From Catonia carolina (lineage: Eukaryota; Arthropoda; Insecta; Hemiptera; Achilidae): 64,000 nt of DNA. Under the pieces are notes generated by a model that was given only the letters and a program-made list of their open reading frames with translations, ran no database searches and was not told the origin of the DNA. Position numbers and translations under genes: made by a program. Of this stretch, positions 1-11,983 are shown piece after piece; within the stretch, counting starts at the first letter, position 1, and the number at the start of each line of letters is the position of its first letter. Location: assembly GCA_035578175.1 (NCBI GenBank), contig JAQMRL010000001.1, forward strand, positions 432,277,545 to 432,341,544. Direction: 5' to 3'.

Positions 1-67
1 TTAGTTTTTGTTCATCACTTAAACTTCTTACAACAGTTTGAATTAGCAAGTGACTTTACCTTATTTA

Positions 68-462
68 AACACAGTACTGTTGATCAGAGGTGAATCTAAG
101 CCATTATTCATTTTTATTTAGTTTGACTCAAGTATGTTAACTGTTAATTAATTGCTATGAACATGATTTCTGATGTGTTTTTTTTTGTTGTTGAGGAAAT
201 TAAAGTGTGATTCATCCTGACAACTAACAAATGTATTTAGTGTAGTCATCAGAATAATTTGCGTGTCCTTGAAAAGTAGCGATGGCTGAGCCAACAATTT
301 AAGGCAGATATTGTTCTCTCTGGCAAATGTTTCATTTGTTACTATCTAATCTTATCAACTACAAATAAGCCTGTATCCTGTTCATAGCAATTAATTAACA
401 ATTAACATTTTTCAGTCTAACAAAATGAATAATAGCTTAGATTCAGTTAGTCAAGTGTTTCT
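68..462. repeat. Fold-back (inverted-repeat) element
   Basis: Two arms of about 80-95 bp face each other. The left arm is near 68-165 and the right near 380-462. The best-matched stretch is about 30 bp ending in GCTATGAACA on the left, with its reverse complement TGTTCATAGC on the right. A second matched block carries GAATCTAAGC and its complement. No coding potential was seen in the 210-bp spacer. It resembles a non-autonomous DNA-transposon remnant; no target duplication could be fixed. Confidence 0.55.
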
Positions 463-544
463 TCTTTGAACATTAGAGCTAGTTGGCTGGCATTTTAGTA
501 CATACATACATATCCAGATCCCATTCCAGCTAATGTCATGTCTG

Positions 545-1510
545 GATGTTAACGTCTCTCCATCTTCTTCAACCTGCCACTATGTGTTTCCTCTCCCGTC
601 CACATAGTCCTTCATTCCTTCCTTCCATCTTCCTCTAGGGTGTCCTTGTGGTTTTCTTCCACCATCTCCAGCTCCTTCATTCTCCCATGTATTCTCTCCT
701 TCTTTTAACATGTACATACCAGCATGACCTAATTTTCTCAGATCTCTTTGTCTCTTTTTTATATAATAAATTTCACTAACCTTTTTCAACTGCGTCGACT
801 TTTATCTTTACTTACACGTGTTTCAGTGGATCCACCATCATCAGACTAAATAACATAATTAAAACTAAATAAAATTTTCACTTATTTAAAATCTATAGCA
901 GATGATACACCTTCAGTCATTTGTATAAAACTACTCTTTATCTCTCATACTTTCTGTTTACAAATTCTTTCCGACATCCACGTAATATCTCCTTGTATAT
1001 TTTCTTGTTTTACCCTTTATTGCTCGTAGAAATTTCATCTACCCTGCTTGAAATCTATACCAATCCCTTTCTGTTATTTTTCAACATTCTGCACCATTCA
1101 GTATAGCTGGCTTGTAGTACATTTCATACCCAAGATACACTTTACCTTTTTTTAGTACCTTCTTTGGTACTTTTATATTCCATACCATATTTTTCTTTAC
1201 CTGATACTATTTCCCAACTTTCTGGAGTCTTATACATAATTCATCATGATTCCTTTATTTGCAGAAATCTCATTTCTCAAATATAGAAAACTTTAACCTG
1301 CCTCAAGAGTTCTACATTTAATTCAATATATCCCTCTCTGTATTTCTTTTCGGTTCAGAAACCATCACTTTACTCTTAACTTGGCTTAACTTCAGTCCAT
1401 AATTTTTCATTGTGCTCGACCAATTGTCCAACTGACTCAATATCCTCTGCTGTTTCACCCCACCTTGTTTTATCATCTATAAATGTTATCTTATTAAACT
1501 ATTATTCTGT
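545..1510 (-). pseudogene. RTE-like LINE reverse transcriptase fossil
   Basis: On the - strand, pieces of a reverse transcriptase tail can be read through many stops and shifts. Near 1500-1390 there is ITFIDDKTRWGETAEDIES, like the F-x-DD catalytic region of RTE-type elements, then a block like the lysine-rich region after it (SKVMVSEPKR). At 790-580 a stretch with RDLRKLGHAGMY and GHPRGRWKEGMKDYV resembles the usual C-terminal blocks with GH, GRPR and RW. No complete ORF remains. The assignment rests on motif order only. Confidence 0.45.
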
Positions 1511-1686
1511 TGACTCAAGACACCACTAAAATGCAAGAATTGTAACCTGAATGGGCATTTCTTAATGCCTATATATATTGTACAGGTTTGTGAACAGCAC
1601 TGAATGTAAAGAATCAATCTAATTTGTTTCTGACATTGCATTCTATATTTAACAGGGCCAGATGAGTTGAAAGTGGTTTTTTTACT

Positions 1687-2160
1687 TTAGAGTGTTTCAA
1701 AAGAGGACACGACTCTTTTTTTAGATGACATGAATGTTGTACAAAAATATCAAATTAGTGAAATATTTATTGTAATTTTATTCAACAATAATAACTTTAT
1801 AATTGTTCAAAATAATTCCCTGTGATCTAAATACAGGTTTGTACACTTTTCGTTATGTTTACTCATCAATAGTAGAAATCTCACATTCGGTGTTCACCTT
1901 CAATTCATCGTATGTAGATTGTTTTTAAAAACAACACTTTTTAAAATATATCCCACTAGAAAATGTCTGCTGGTCATAAGATCTGGAGATCTTGGAGGCC
2001 ACAACCCTTTCAAAATCAAACGATGGCTAAAAAAGTCCTGTAAAATGTCTAGCGTCGTTGATGGTATGGTTGTGTTATCGTGCTGGAACCAACCTATTTG
2101 TTCATAGAAACCTAACATTGCAATAAACTGATGGGTTAAGTCATGATAAACCACACCATC
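1687..2160 (-). pseudogene. Tc1/mariner-type transposase remnant
   Basis: An 84-codon - strand ORF (2154-1900) contains WFQHDNTT, then WPPRSPDL, then GYILKSVVFKNN. These are the second and third catalytic-aspartate regions and the C-terminal LWGY-type block of Tc1/mariner transposases, here with substitutions. The first catalytic region is not recognisable. Possible terminus-like sequence (GTGTTTCAAAAGAGGACACG) lies at about 1692, but no matching inverted end was found. It is an old, inactive copy, distinct from the mariner at 26 kb. Confidence 0.6.
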
Positions 2161-2683
2161 CTCAGATTTGTCAAAAAAAAAATAAAGACCCTATTTCATG
2201 ATGTCAAGAGATATACTTTTGCGATCTTGTACACTCCCACTCTCACAAAATTTATTTAATAAACCCAAGATTTGTCGACTTATTTAGAATAATAGAGTCG
2301 AGAAGTATTAACTGAAACTTTTTTTACTCGTTGATAAGATTTATAAGCGAAATAAGTCTCCAGAATAAACACACGTTCTTCTTTGGAAAATGACATCGTT
2401 GACACAATAGAGACGGATGGATAATGGTATAGCATTGGTGCAAAATAACAACAATTGTTTCAAGCTGTTAACCTTAAATATAGTTTTGCGTACTGTCGTG
2501 TAAGGAAATATGAAATTTACCTATGCGTTACTTTTACGTTCTTAATGTTACAGTTGCGTTTGTTTTGAAATACCCGTTACTTCTAGTTTTAAATGTTTCT
2601 TGAATTATTTGAGAAATTGTATTTATAGACCAGTTTTATATAAAAAAAATTGTTCATTTTGTTTTATTGTTATGATTTTTTGT

Positions 2684-3082
2684 TAGTTTGGTCATCAGCC
2701 AAAAGGCTGGTTTGAACCTCCATAGAGGCTTTACTAAGTAAAAGGAGGAGTGAGGTGGTTTACCATTGCCTTCCTTACTGATTGGGAAAGTATGCTTGTC
2801 AGCATGCCAGGCTCCGGAAATCATCTACTTTCCACTCTGCAAATGACACCTTCACTTTTTTCACCGCAGGGTCTGGCTGTATAGTGAAATTCATTACTCT
2901 CAGAGGAGATAACTGTGACTCTGAGTGTCTTTTACACCTCTACCTATTCTGTTGTTAAATGCTTCAGTCATATACTTGGCTTACCATGTGATAAGAAACA
3001 GAACTATTTTTTGTAGCCCTTGAACTAGCAGATCAAGTGCAAATAATTTAGCTTTTTACCTGCCTGTTATGGGCATATATGA
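2684..3082 (-). repeat. Family F retroposon, near full length
   Basis: A reverse-orientation copy of the roughly 392-bp family F, also seen at 3547, 28933, 39660, 45385, 49328 and 63028. It starts (family sense) near GCCCATAACAGGCAGG and ends near GGCTGATGACC. The conserved core AAGGCAATGGTAAACCACCT is present. It lies just upstream of the first visible AAGAB exon, inside or before an AAGAB intron. Confidence 0.75.
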
Positions 3083-3241
3083 TTTTTTATAAACGTACAA
3101 ATTGTGAACTTTATCTCTCGATTAATAAACCAGCGAATAAGAGCTTTTGTTAAAGTCTCATGTACATTATAGTATTTTTTGTGATAATAATATTCTGTTA
3201 TTAATATTGCATTGTGTTGTTTGTTTTTGCTCAAACTGAAG

Positions 3242-3400
3242 CTCAAGAATGGTGTGTCAAGAAAGGTTTTGAACTAGTCGAACTAGATCCTGAACTTGAT
3301 GATGAATGGGAAGCCGAACAAGATTTCATTGAAACAACCGGAATAAAAAGAGTTATACAAGCACTTCAAGCACATGTTTGGCCATATCTAACTATGAAAA
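3242..3400 (+). CDS. AAGAB: AAGAB (alpha/gamma-adaptin-binding protein p34), internal exon
   Basis: This is an internal exon of the p34 protein, a cytosolic chaperone that binds AP1 and AP2 adaptor subunits and assists clathrin-adaptor assembly. The exon encodes AQEWCVKKGFELVELDP, an acidic stretch, then ETTGIKRVIQALQAHVW. Human p34 has the same order: an EWC-x-GFELVEL block, an acidic run, then STGVKRIVQALNANVW. The acceptor is the AG at 3240-3241 after a T-rich tract and the donor is GTATGT at 3401. Phases are 2 in and 1 out, matching the next exon. An ATG at 3214 that would give MLFVFAQTE is intronic and not the start. The N-terminal GTPase-like half must lie left of the window. Confidence 0.9.
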
Positions 3401-3546
3401 GTATGTAAATAATAAATTTTAATACATTTTTGGTGGCAACGTTTAAAATTGTCATCTATTATTTTCTTATCTCCGTCTGTCACATCTAGATGTCAAAAAC
3501 TGCAAGAGATAGCAACAAATTGTTTTTGGATTCGTAATCTACACAA

Positions 3547-3647
3547 GAGGAAGGCAATGGTAAACCACCTCACTCCTCGTTTTACTTAGTAAAACCTCTA
3601 CAGGTTCAAACCAGCTTTTTTCGGCTGTTGACCTAAACAACAACAAC
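3547..3647 (+). repeat. Family F retroposon, 5'-truncated with TSD
   Basis: Only the last 101 bp of family F are present (from AGGAAGGCAATGG to a CAACAACAA tail). An exact 11-bp direct repeat AATCTACACAA flanks it at 3536-3546 and 3648-3658. Severe 5' truncation plus a target-site duplication marks LINE-type retroposition. It lies in the AAGAB intron after the 3242-3400 exon. Confidence 0.85.
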
Positions 3648-3694
3648 AATCTACACAAAAAGTTAGTGTGCCTGGATTTGGTTAAACATTTAGG

Positions 3695-3890
3695 TTTCGA
3701 CCGGAAGTGGCCCAGAACCGGAAGTCAAGAAATCAGAGTTGGAATTTGGGAACAAAAATAGTGTCATTTAATTCCTTTTAAAGAGTAGATATGGAAATCA
3801 TTGGGTTTGAAGTTCCAGTTTCGACCGGAAGTGGCCCAAAACCGGATGTCAAGAAATCAAAGTCAGAATTTAGAAACAAAAATAGTGTCA
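3695..3890. repeat. Two direct repeats carrying ETS-like motifs
   Basis: A block of about 75 bp near 3695-3770 recurs with a few changes at about 3822-3890, an offset of about 127 bp. Both begin GTTTCGACCGGAAGTGGCCC and end AACAAAAATAGTGTCAT. The core ACCGGAAGT, which matches the ETS-factor consensus, appears three times exactly, with a fourth changed to ACCGGATGT. The block lies in an AAGAB intron; a regulatory role is only a possibility. Confidence 0.6.
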
Positions 3891-4254
3891 TCGATCCTCT
3901 TACGAAGTAACTTTTTTTCTTAGCTTTCCTTCAAAAGCTAAGTGAGCTTGATCTTATTATGAGGAAGGATAACCCTGAGCTAAGTGAACACGCAGTGTAA
4001 TTTTAAGGAATCATTCATTTTATAAAAAATTATATACAAATAGTCATGGGATGAATGACTAGTTTTCATAGTGGAATCATTTTTATTCAAAAAAATATTT
4101 TATTCAAATAAAATTTCTGAATAAAGTTACTCGCAGCTACACGCAGCTTGAATGTTGATACAGTCTATTCGGTACCTTGAACATACAAAGGTATTTGAAT
4201 AAATGCAGTTTATCCGATTTTGTTATGAACACATCACTACGACTGTCTGCATTG

Positions 4255-4255
4255 A

Positions 4256-4289
<34 letters not shown>
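4255..4289. repeat. CT/CA microsatellite
   Basis: A run of CT dinucleotides changes into a run of CA dinucleotides. It is intronic in AAGAB. Confidence 0.9.
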
Positions 4290-4612
4290 CATGTGACTAA
4301 TTCCGCTTTCCCCACTGTTTCTCTGTTCTTTGACGTCCAAAGACGCCCAAACCCTTGTGTTCTTTTGTGATTTGCATGGTAACACTCTTAAGAGGTATTT
4401 ATGATTATTCTTCTGTCTTTCAGTACTTAGGTCAGAAAGAATATATACTCAAAGAAATTGGGTTGTAACAGGATTCGAATATTAGTCAGGTTTTCACCTT
4501 TCCAATGTTTTGCTATCATATTCATTAAGTTAGTAACAAAATGGAGCGGGCTTGGATTGTCTCTTTGTTTTAGTTTACTATCTATCTGAAAAATTGAAAG
4601 GTTTTTCCTTAA

Positions 4613-5120
4613 CCCATTGACTATCCCATATTTTTATGATTTATTTTTTTCTAAATGATCATTCATTCTTTATTTTACATTTCTATGTAAAAAACCACTT
4701 AAATTACAGAAAATAATTAAAAAATATTTCCAGTTTTGTTTGATGATGTATTCAAATTTCAAAATATTCATCATCACTAAATAATAACAACTCTTTAATT
4801 ATTTTTATTTGCATGATTTGCACTATTATATCCCGAACTCATTTTGTAAGCAATGAAACACACATGACACGGTTAGTTTCTACACTGACAACAATGGTAA
4901 TAATACGTAAAGAATACATACACATCAGTACTGAACTGCTACTGAGATCTATCAGACCCTCTCAAAGTTATTATGAATTACCAAAATTTCATCAAAAATA
5001 TACAGTGAGCAACAATCGTCAAAGACAGTCAAGGAATGGGAGCGGCGAGTCTAGCTTGTCAAAGTCACCATTGTGTTTTTAAATGGTGGAGAGTCTGAAT
5101 TGCCATAAGTAGTTAATGGG
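4613..5120. mobile_element. TTAA-flanked piggyBac-like MITE in AAGAB intron
   Basis: TTAA stands at 4609-4612 and 5121-5124. Inside, the ends are inverted: the left begins CCCATTGACTATCCC and the right, reversed, begins CCCATTAACTACTTAT. The TTAA target and CCC-type termini fit the piggyBac superfamily. The 508-bp body has no transposase; an 89-codon ORF at 4813-5082 lies wholly inside it and shows no family features, so I do not call it a gene. The element fills part of the intron between the AAGAB exons at 3242 and 5195. Confidence 0.65.
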
Positions 5121-5194
5121 TTAAAATTATAAATATAATTTGTAGTGTAACTGTTGAAATAGTACATTAACTTTAGTTTCTTGTGTGTTATTAG

Positions 5195-5335
5195 ACCGTC
5201 AAGAGCCCACAAGTTTTAACGGTTTACTTCATGGTGGAGAATCTAATTTATCAAATGATTCTAATTTAAGTGAAGAGTTGGAAGATCTTCATTTAGGCAC
5301 TGGATTGGATCAAGCAAATATAGAAAACAAAATTG
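5195..5335 (+). CDS. AAGAB: AAGAB (p34), variable linker exon
   Basis: This exon joins phase 1 to phase 2 from the previous one, giving MKNRQEPTSFNGLLHGGESN at the junction, close to human MKNDRNQG. It encodes a Ser/Asn/Glu-rich linker (SNDSNLSEELEDLHLGTGLD) matching the poorly conserved middle of p34, where vertebrate proteins also carry serine- and acid-rich sequence. The acceptor is TTATTAG at 5188-5194 and the donor is GTCAGT at 5336. The fit is by position and phase; the residues themselves are little conserved. Confidence 0.85.
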
Positions 5336-6612
5336 GTCAGTTTAATTGTAAAATTTTTCTGCAAAACATATTGTTAAAATTAGCGTTTAAAATTGTTTGC
5401 GACTTCAGTGAATTTAAAAAAGTAATAATTAATGATTTTTAAGAGTAATAATATCGAATTACTTCCAGGTCATTCCCAAAAAATAAATGTAAGACCTTCA
5501 GCTTTCCATTACGCTTCTCTGTCATAAGGGCTTTTAAGTAGAATTTTAGTATTTTCTAAACTGTTAACACAATTTCGAAACTACAGGATTCAGATGGGTT
5601 GTGTTTATTCAATAACTTCCGATACCCTAAGAGAAAGCTTTTTGAGAATAATTACATAAAACAAAAATTTATTTTCTGGTATTTAATGTGACCATGAAAT
5701 CCTAATGTATATATTCAAACAGGATAAGACGTATTGAAAATATAAGGATTTTTGGCCAGTTTGGTAAGAGTTCCCACTCGACTAATTCCACTTCACTGTT
5801 TTTCTAAATGAAACTCTCCATGTTCAGATTTACCAGCACAAATTGTTTTTATTTCCCAACTCCTAAATAACATAGAACATTAAAGTTTTCTTTATTACTA
5901 AAGTTTTTGTAGAATAAGAATCTCTCCAATGGCATCCTTAATCAATTTTTGGCCTCCATAAAAACTTGATGCTTTATTTTAAAGAAGTTCTCTTCATTTC
6001 AAACAAAATTATACTGTTTTGTTTCCTTGCCGAGTCTGTGTTTGCAAAGAAAACATTGCACAAAATTTTCACGTAAAAGTGCGACCAAAAAAATTTCAAA
6101 TTGTATTTTCATTTAGGGGTACACACTTATCAGTTCAGCAATCTCATTTTCAGAACCTATGCCAAAAATTAGGAGAACAAAATGCCTTTCATTTTTCGTT
6201 TTTATTTTTCTATTTTATTATAATCTTTTTGTGTAGTAGTAGTAGTAGTTGAAAATTGTATTAATGGGGAATTTTTGTTATAAATTTAGAGTAGCCCATT
6301 GTTTAAGTTGCTGACGAGCTCCCTTTATGATAGTTTGGTAAACTATTGCATTGACCTAAGGCAATTGCCAGATTTGTAACATCAGCTTTAATAATTATAT
6401 TGGTGTAAACAAACCCCCTGTGAAAATTTCTAGCTCGCTGAGACCAGCTATTAGCCTTTATGGAGTACAGGTTGCCAATAGGAAATTCAAGAAATTTTTT
6501 TAATATTCTCCTGATCATAAAATTAGCGTATATTATTAAAAATAAATTATCATATAATATTAATTTATTGTCATTAATTATAATCTAGTTAATTGTGGTG
6601 TTTTGCTTTCAG
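5336..6612 (+). other. AAGAB last intron
   Basis: It starts GTCAGT and ends TTTTGCTTTCAG. It is AT-rich, with a short GTA trinucleotide run near 6235. I see no further gene; ORFs of 71-77 codons here lack any family feature. Confidence 0.7.
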
Positions 6613-6812
6613 AGGAGCTTTTTGGAGGAGTTTCATCGTCAGATGGTGAGATGGACTTTGCGTCGTTGTTTGGCCAGTTACAAGAAATGAAAGAAAGAGT
6701 GTCATCGCTATCTAATGATCAAAGGAAAGCATGTGCTGAACAAGTTGTTCTTGCTTTCTGGAAAGCTATTGGTGGCGATAATGATGAAATCGACATGCCA
6801 GAAGATGGTTGA
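6613..6812 (+). CDS. AAGAB: AAGAB (p34), terminal exon
   Basis: The last coding exon of p34 carries the most conserved C-terminal helix region. It encodes FASLFGQLQEMKERVSSL, then SNDQRKACAEQVVLAFWKAI and GGDNDEID before an in-frame TGA. Human p34 ends with the same pattern (FxKLKEMKxxxxxLPHEQRKxxAEKVAxAFWxAIGGDxDEIE). This segment is the part reported to drive p34 self-association and adaptor binding. Acceptor CAG at 6610-6612 restores the codon begun with the last G of the previous exon. The three exons together give 166 residues, against about 315 in human p34, so roughly half the protein is off the window. No clear AATAAA was fixed downstream. Confidence 0.92.
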
Positions 6813-9800
6813 CTGTGATAATTTGTGTTTATGATAAATATTATCTACGATTACATATAAAATTATGGCTCGGCTTGTTCAAAAAATTAAATAGCATATC
6901 TCGATTCATTGTCTGGTTTGTAAAGTAGCAGTTTTGTTTGTTTATTTTTTGTATCTGAAGATAAAATATTTTTTGCAACAGAGATCAGATCGGTAATATA
7001 GCATTAATATACAACAAACTTGATGGTAGTCACCATGTTTTGCTAGAAAGTATTTTCTGATCATTGTGGATTAAGTATTTACTTGGAATAATTATTATTT
7101 TTTAACTTTGTCAACTATTTTTCTAAAAAATGTGAGCATTGATTTGCAAAATGAATGATGGCTAGATAACTGAATTTGTTTAAAAACATTAGTAATTGTT
7201 AGCGGAGTAAGATTGTTTAGAGAACTGGATTGAAGTCAGTTAATGTGCTCTAAAAGTACATTTGCAGTACCCAACAAGAAGGTACATGTATTAAATGCCC
7301 AAACATCATTATGATGTTTTTTTTTAAAATTCAGTTAACATCTGTTAGAGGTAGTACATTTTCATAACAACTCTGCACGAAGTCAATGAGTAGGTTGACA
7401 GCGAGTCTATAGTTGTCACATGATGAGTTAGTTGTCACATGATGAACATAGGACTGCCCACTTTTCCTATAATACTTCTGTACACTCCTCCTGCCCCAAC
7501 TCTTACTAGCTAAATACTCGTTTTATGTTTATTCTCTATTAAAAATACTTATAGTCGTGAGAAAGGAAATCCCCTTCCACTCCACATCATGTGTAATACT
7601 AGCCGAGCCGCATAACAACGGCAGCTTGAACGCTACTACTCTGCCTGATATTATTAGCTACTATTATAAGAAATGAAAACCAATGATACACCAGGTCCCT
7701 CTTTCACTTCCCGGTCAAAAAACATTATCACACTATTAATAATTTTACGACTTTGACTATACAAAACTTGATCTTTTTTGCCGACTTTATTTTTTCCTCT
7801 ATTTTCACTCATTTATATGAACTCAGAATGAACCGAGTCAACAAAAAAGTAAACAGCTTTGAATAATATGAGACACTACATTAGAAATTAAAATCCGATA
7901 AATAGCAAAATAGTAAACGATAAAAATAAATACAAGAACAACAAAGATAGATTATAACATTTGTGTAGAATAACACTTCACTACAATAACTAACTAATCA
8001 CTAAATAATTAATTATATCTAATTAATCACTTCACTACACTAAGGTTAGAACTCAACTACAAAATTGTCAAGTTGCACTACTCACGCACACCCCTCTCCT
8101 TATTAAATGGACTTTTCCATACTGACTACTCCCACCAGCTTAGACTGGCCCAAGACACTGTGACGTCACTTTTTTCTTTTACAGAATATTTTCACGGTAC
8201 GTTTTTAGAAGCTTCAACTAACTATATTACAAAAAAAACTAAAACTTGGCTTGAAATTTCACAATTGTTGATTTACTCTTCAGGTTACTAATTTCATCGA
8301 ATGTCAAAAACCGAAAGTAATTTGTTGACTCACAGTTTAACACGTTGAGGCCGACTTACGTGTTAAGGCGGCAAATTGACTTTGTTCCCAGGGCCGACTG
8401 ATGCCTTATGGCATCATATACCTTACTATGTTTCTATAGCTTTTGTTTAATCACCGGCACACTGGCAGTGTTGGTAAATGTTGTTCAGGTATTCAGACCG
8501 TACCTACGAGCGCTACAGTGAAGGTAGTCTTTTATTACCTACTGCCAGCAATTTTTGAACGGATTTCAAAAGTGTTGACAATTCAGACCACCTAGTGTGG
8601 CACAATTATACCATTATAATAAATAAATAATTTATTCTACGAATTTCTCTATTTTTAGCGACTTATTTTTACCAAGAATAGGTAAGAATAATATATTTTT
8701 ACAAAAAAATAGTTTAAATATTACTCAAAAGTAATTTCTATTACTTCAAGAAGTCACTTTATATAATAAATAGACTAACTACGCATGATGTATGCGAAGC
8801 ACTATACCCATATTCGTACTCCATTCGTTCTTAGGCTCACTCGCTAGACCCAATGCAAATCTCAAAAGTTGTTATGGGATTTTCCAACCTCTGACCCAGT
8901 TCTATCAGGATTTTGAGGATCTCAAATTATTGGATATCGAAATACATCTGTTTTAATATTTCAAAAATACAAATCCTATTAACACTACATTTTTTCAATT
9001 TCATGGAAACTTTTCTGGTGACAGTAAAAGTTCTGTCTAAAAATACGATGCACCCTGATGTATCTTCTGTCGTAAAAACTGTCAAACCATTAGAATAGAA
9101 TTAGATGATCTAAAGAAATTTTATTGTAATCTACTTCCTCAAAGCAGTCTTATGACGGTCATAAATCTTTAATTTCAGATTTTTATTCATCAGACAAGTT
9201 AATGTTTATTTTAGTTACATCATAACTTTTGTAAGTGTAAAGACAAACTATTATTTTTATGTTTTCATTGTATTGTTACTTCTAGTCCGTAAAGATTAAT
9301 TTGTAATTAGAGGAGAGTGGTAAATATAAGATTGTATACGTATCTAATAAATTTTATTTAATTTGTTTTAAGTTTTTAATGAATTTTGTTGTACAATACC
9401 TAACACATTACTTTTCAATTTAATGGTAATTTATCATTACAATATAAGCACAAGAATACAGATCAGAAGCTTCTCTCACTTTTTTGTATCAAACATGACT
9501 GCAGTGGACAGCAAGCTCATACTATTTCATGATCCTGCTGTAAACTTGTTTTCTGCAGGATTTTCCTTTGTAATTATGAATTTATTTTGCATAAATTAAT
9601 TTAAATTTAGTATTTTCATGCATTTAATTACTTCATATAACAGTGGATAAAGGTGACGCATGTAGTGCAATTAGCTGCAATGTAATAAAAGAGAGAGTTC
9701 TGATTTATTCTCTAGTCAATTTCTGAAAGAAATAAAATTTATACAGCCTAGGCTAGTAAAAACAATTGAATTAATTTTCTATGTATCTTGTAAATAACCA

Positions 9801-9979
9801 ATAATCTATTCCATATGAATTAAAAGAATAAAATTTATTCTCATACATTTAATGTAATAGTTTTAGGCATACCACTGCCTAAATTTCAGGCTCATGCTTT
9901 CAAAAATAAGTGAAAAGTTGCAAAAAACCCCCAAAAAAACTAGTGGATTATTAAGTATCTGTGAGACTCCTGAGAGTAA
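6813..9979. other. Intergenic, no recognised gene
   Basis: AT-rich DNA downstream of AAGAB. It contains a short direct repeat TAGTTGTCACATGATGA near 7410-7445 and a small TTAA-bounded palindromic block at 8337-8366. ORFs of 60-72 codons show no family features. The AAGAB 3' UTR must end somewhere near the start of this region. Confidence 0.6.
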
Positions 9980-10897
9980 AAAATCTGGTGTGAAACACTC
10001 ACACAAATTTCTCTTCCCAATGCAAATAATGAACATTATAATCTAACATTAGTAATAAAACATCAGAAATAAACAAAAAAACTAACCTCAATAAACATAA
10101 CCTAATTTTAATCATGAGTGAAAGACACAAAATGAACATAAACCTCAGTTTAGCTTAAAAATACGGAAAATCCCTCTCACGCTAAACTAGGCTCTGTAGA
10201 GAAAGATGCTCTGAATAAAAGTTGTAGATCTTTGATTTTCTTATAAATTTGATTATAATTTTCTGTTGTAAAATGCACATAGGCTGAAATCTTTAAAAAA
10301 TCGATTTTTTTTACAAGATTTTGTGGGAAAAAAAACAAATCGCTAATTACTGCTAAACTAAGCGTTATACAAAAAATTTTTGAATTAAAAGTTGTGGGAA
10401 TTTAAATTTTCTACATTTTTTGTTTATAAATTTTTGCGCTTAAGTGCATATTAAAGTCGCAATCTTAAAAAAATCAATTTTTTTGCGAGAGAACAGCCTT
10501 ACCAAGAATTTCAGCAGACATGGCGCTTACCCTATCTTGTAGAGCATAAACAATGTAGTAAATGAGGCAATTTTAACAAAAATCGTAGCAGCCGTTTTTG
10601 AGAAAATCGCCAAAAAGTAAAAAATGACACAAATAAACTACTTCTTCCGGTTGACAGATTTTTAAGAAAATGTTATTGTCGGGTCCGGTAGCGGTGTCTA
10701 ACTTACGTTTCAAGTTCGTACAATGTTCCGTTCTTGAGATATTCTGTTCACACACACACAGACCAATCGCTAATAACATGTTTTTTGGATTCAGGGGGTC
10801 TGAAAACGTGTAGATCCGGTGAAAACTCAATTTTGAAAAATCCGACATGAAAACAATACTTTCCTTTTTATATATTCATATAGGCAAGAGAAAGTAA
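9980..10897 (-). mobile_element. Family H (HINE-like) copy H1
   Basis: A reverse copy of the dominant repeat. In family sense it starts at the right (10897) with ACTTTCTCTTGCC and ends at the left with a short hairpin GTGTGAGTGTTTCACAC followed by CAGATTTTT. Internal blocks shared with other copies include CGGACCCGACA-like, GGTCAACCGGAAG and AGGGTAAGCGCCATG-like. The CA run is short here. No long ORF. Confidence 0.8.
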
Positions 10898-11983
10898 AAA
10901 ATGTAAACTACACATACTAATGTGCAAAACAATGTAGAACATACACATATGTAGAACATGCAGGTACAGTAGGCTGATCGACCTGCTGTAATCTTTTCAC
11001 TAATCTGGGACACGTGGGGAGAGCTAGGTGTGTATATTTACCATTAATATCTCCTCTGTCATGGCAACCTTGCTCACACTGGAAGACGTGGCGGCCACCC
11101 ATGTAACTCTTCACTTAGGCATTTATTATGTATATTAAAACATTTGATAGCACTCTAAGCAGATACAATAATTTTATGTACTTTTTTTACAAGACAGTTC
11201 TTCACTTATTATAAAACAAAGAATAATAATAGCTTCTGATTTTTTGAGTGACAGCTTATCCTGAAAAGCTGCCACTGTACCACTGGTTGACATTTTGAAA
11301 ACAACTATTAAAATTTAATCATATTACTGAAAGAAATACAATTTGTAGATTTAAAAAAACCACATTTAAACTACTTTTCGAGTTTTTTTATGTGTGAGAA
11401 AGTTTTTTAAAAACATTTTTGAAGATAAAAACATCTGCTGAAATACAATTTTTTTTTTTTTTAAGGAAACTCTGACATTGTTTTTGATGACATTTAAGTA
11501 CTGATAAAATACAATCATTTATATCAAATTTAAATTACAGATTCTTGAAAAATAAATGAAAATTTTTTGAAGTTTCACAAAAGTGAAAACCCTCGAAAGA
11601 AAAATATTTGTTATGATGAGATTTAATGGCTGTGATGGTTTGGACTGATGACAAAAAAATCTTTAAAACAACCACTGAACTATAATAATTTTAGGTACAT
11701 TTCTCTTATTTTAAAATTGATGTATCTGCTTTGAAGGTTTATGTTTTTTATATGAAATCTATCAGGTTTTTGTAGTATTCATTAATATTAAACAGGAAAA
11801 CTAATTAATAATTTAATTTGAAGATGAGAAAAATTCTTATAATTGAGCTAGCTCTGGCCCCTTGGAGTGCTAGTGCTGCTGTTGGCATTTTCCACCACCA
11901 ATACTGAATATATTAAACTGTGAAGCATGAAAACATTTTCTAATTTATTAATGAAAATTAACTGTTGAAAGCCATAAATATAT

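Noticed and set aside
3214..3241. AAGAB start at an ATG giving MLFVFAQTE
   Set aside because: It lies in the intron; the protein family continues upstream and an AG acceptor follows at 3240-3241.
4813..5082. 89-codon ORF
   Set aside because: Inside a TTAA-flanked MITE within an AAGAB intron; no domain seen.
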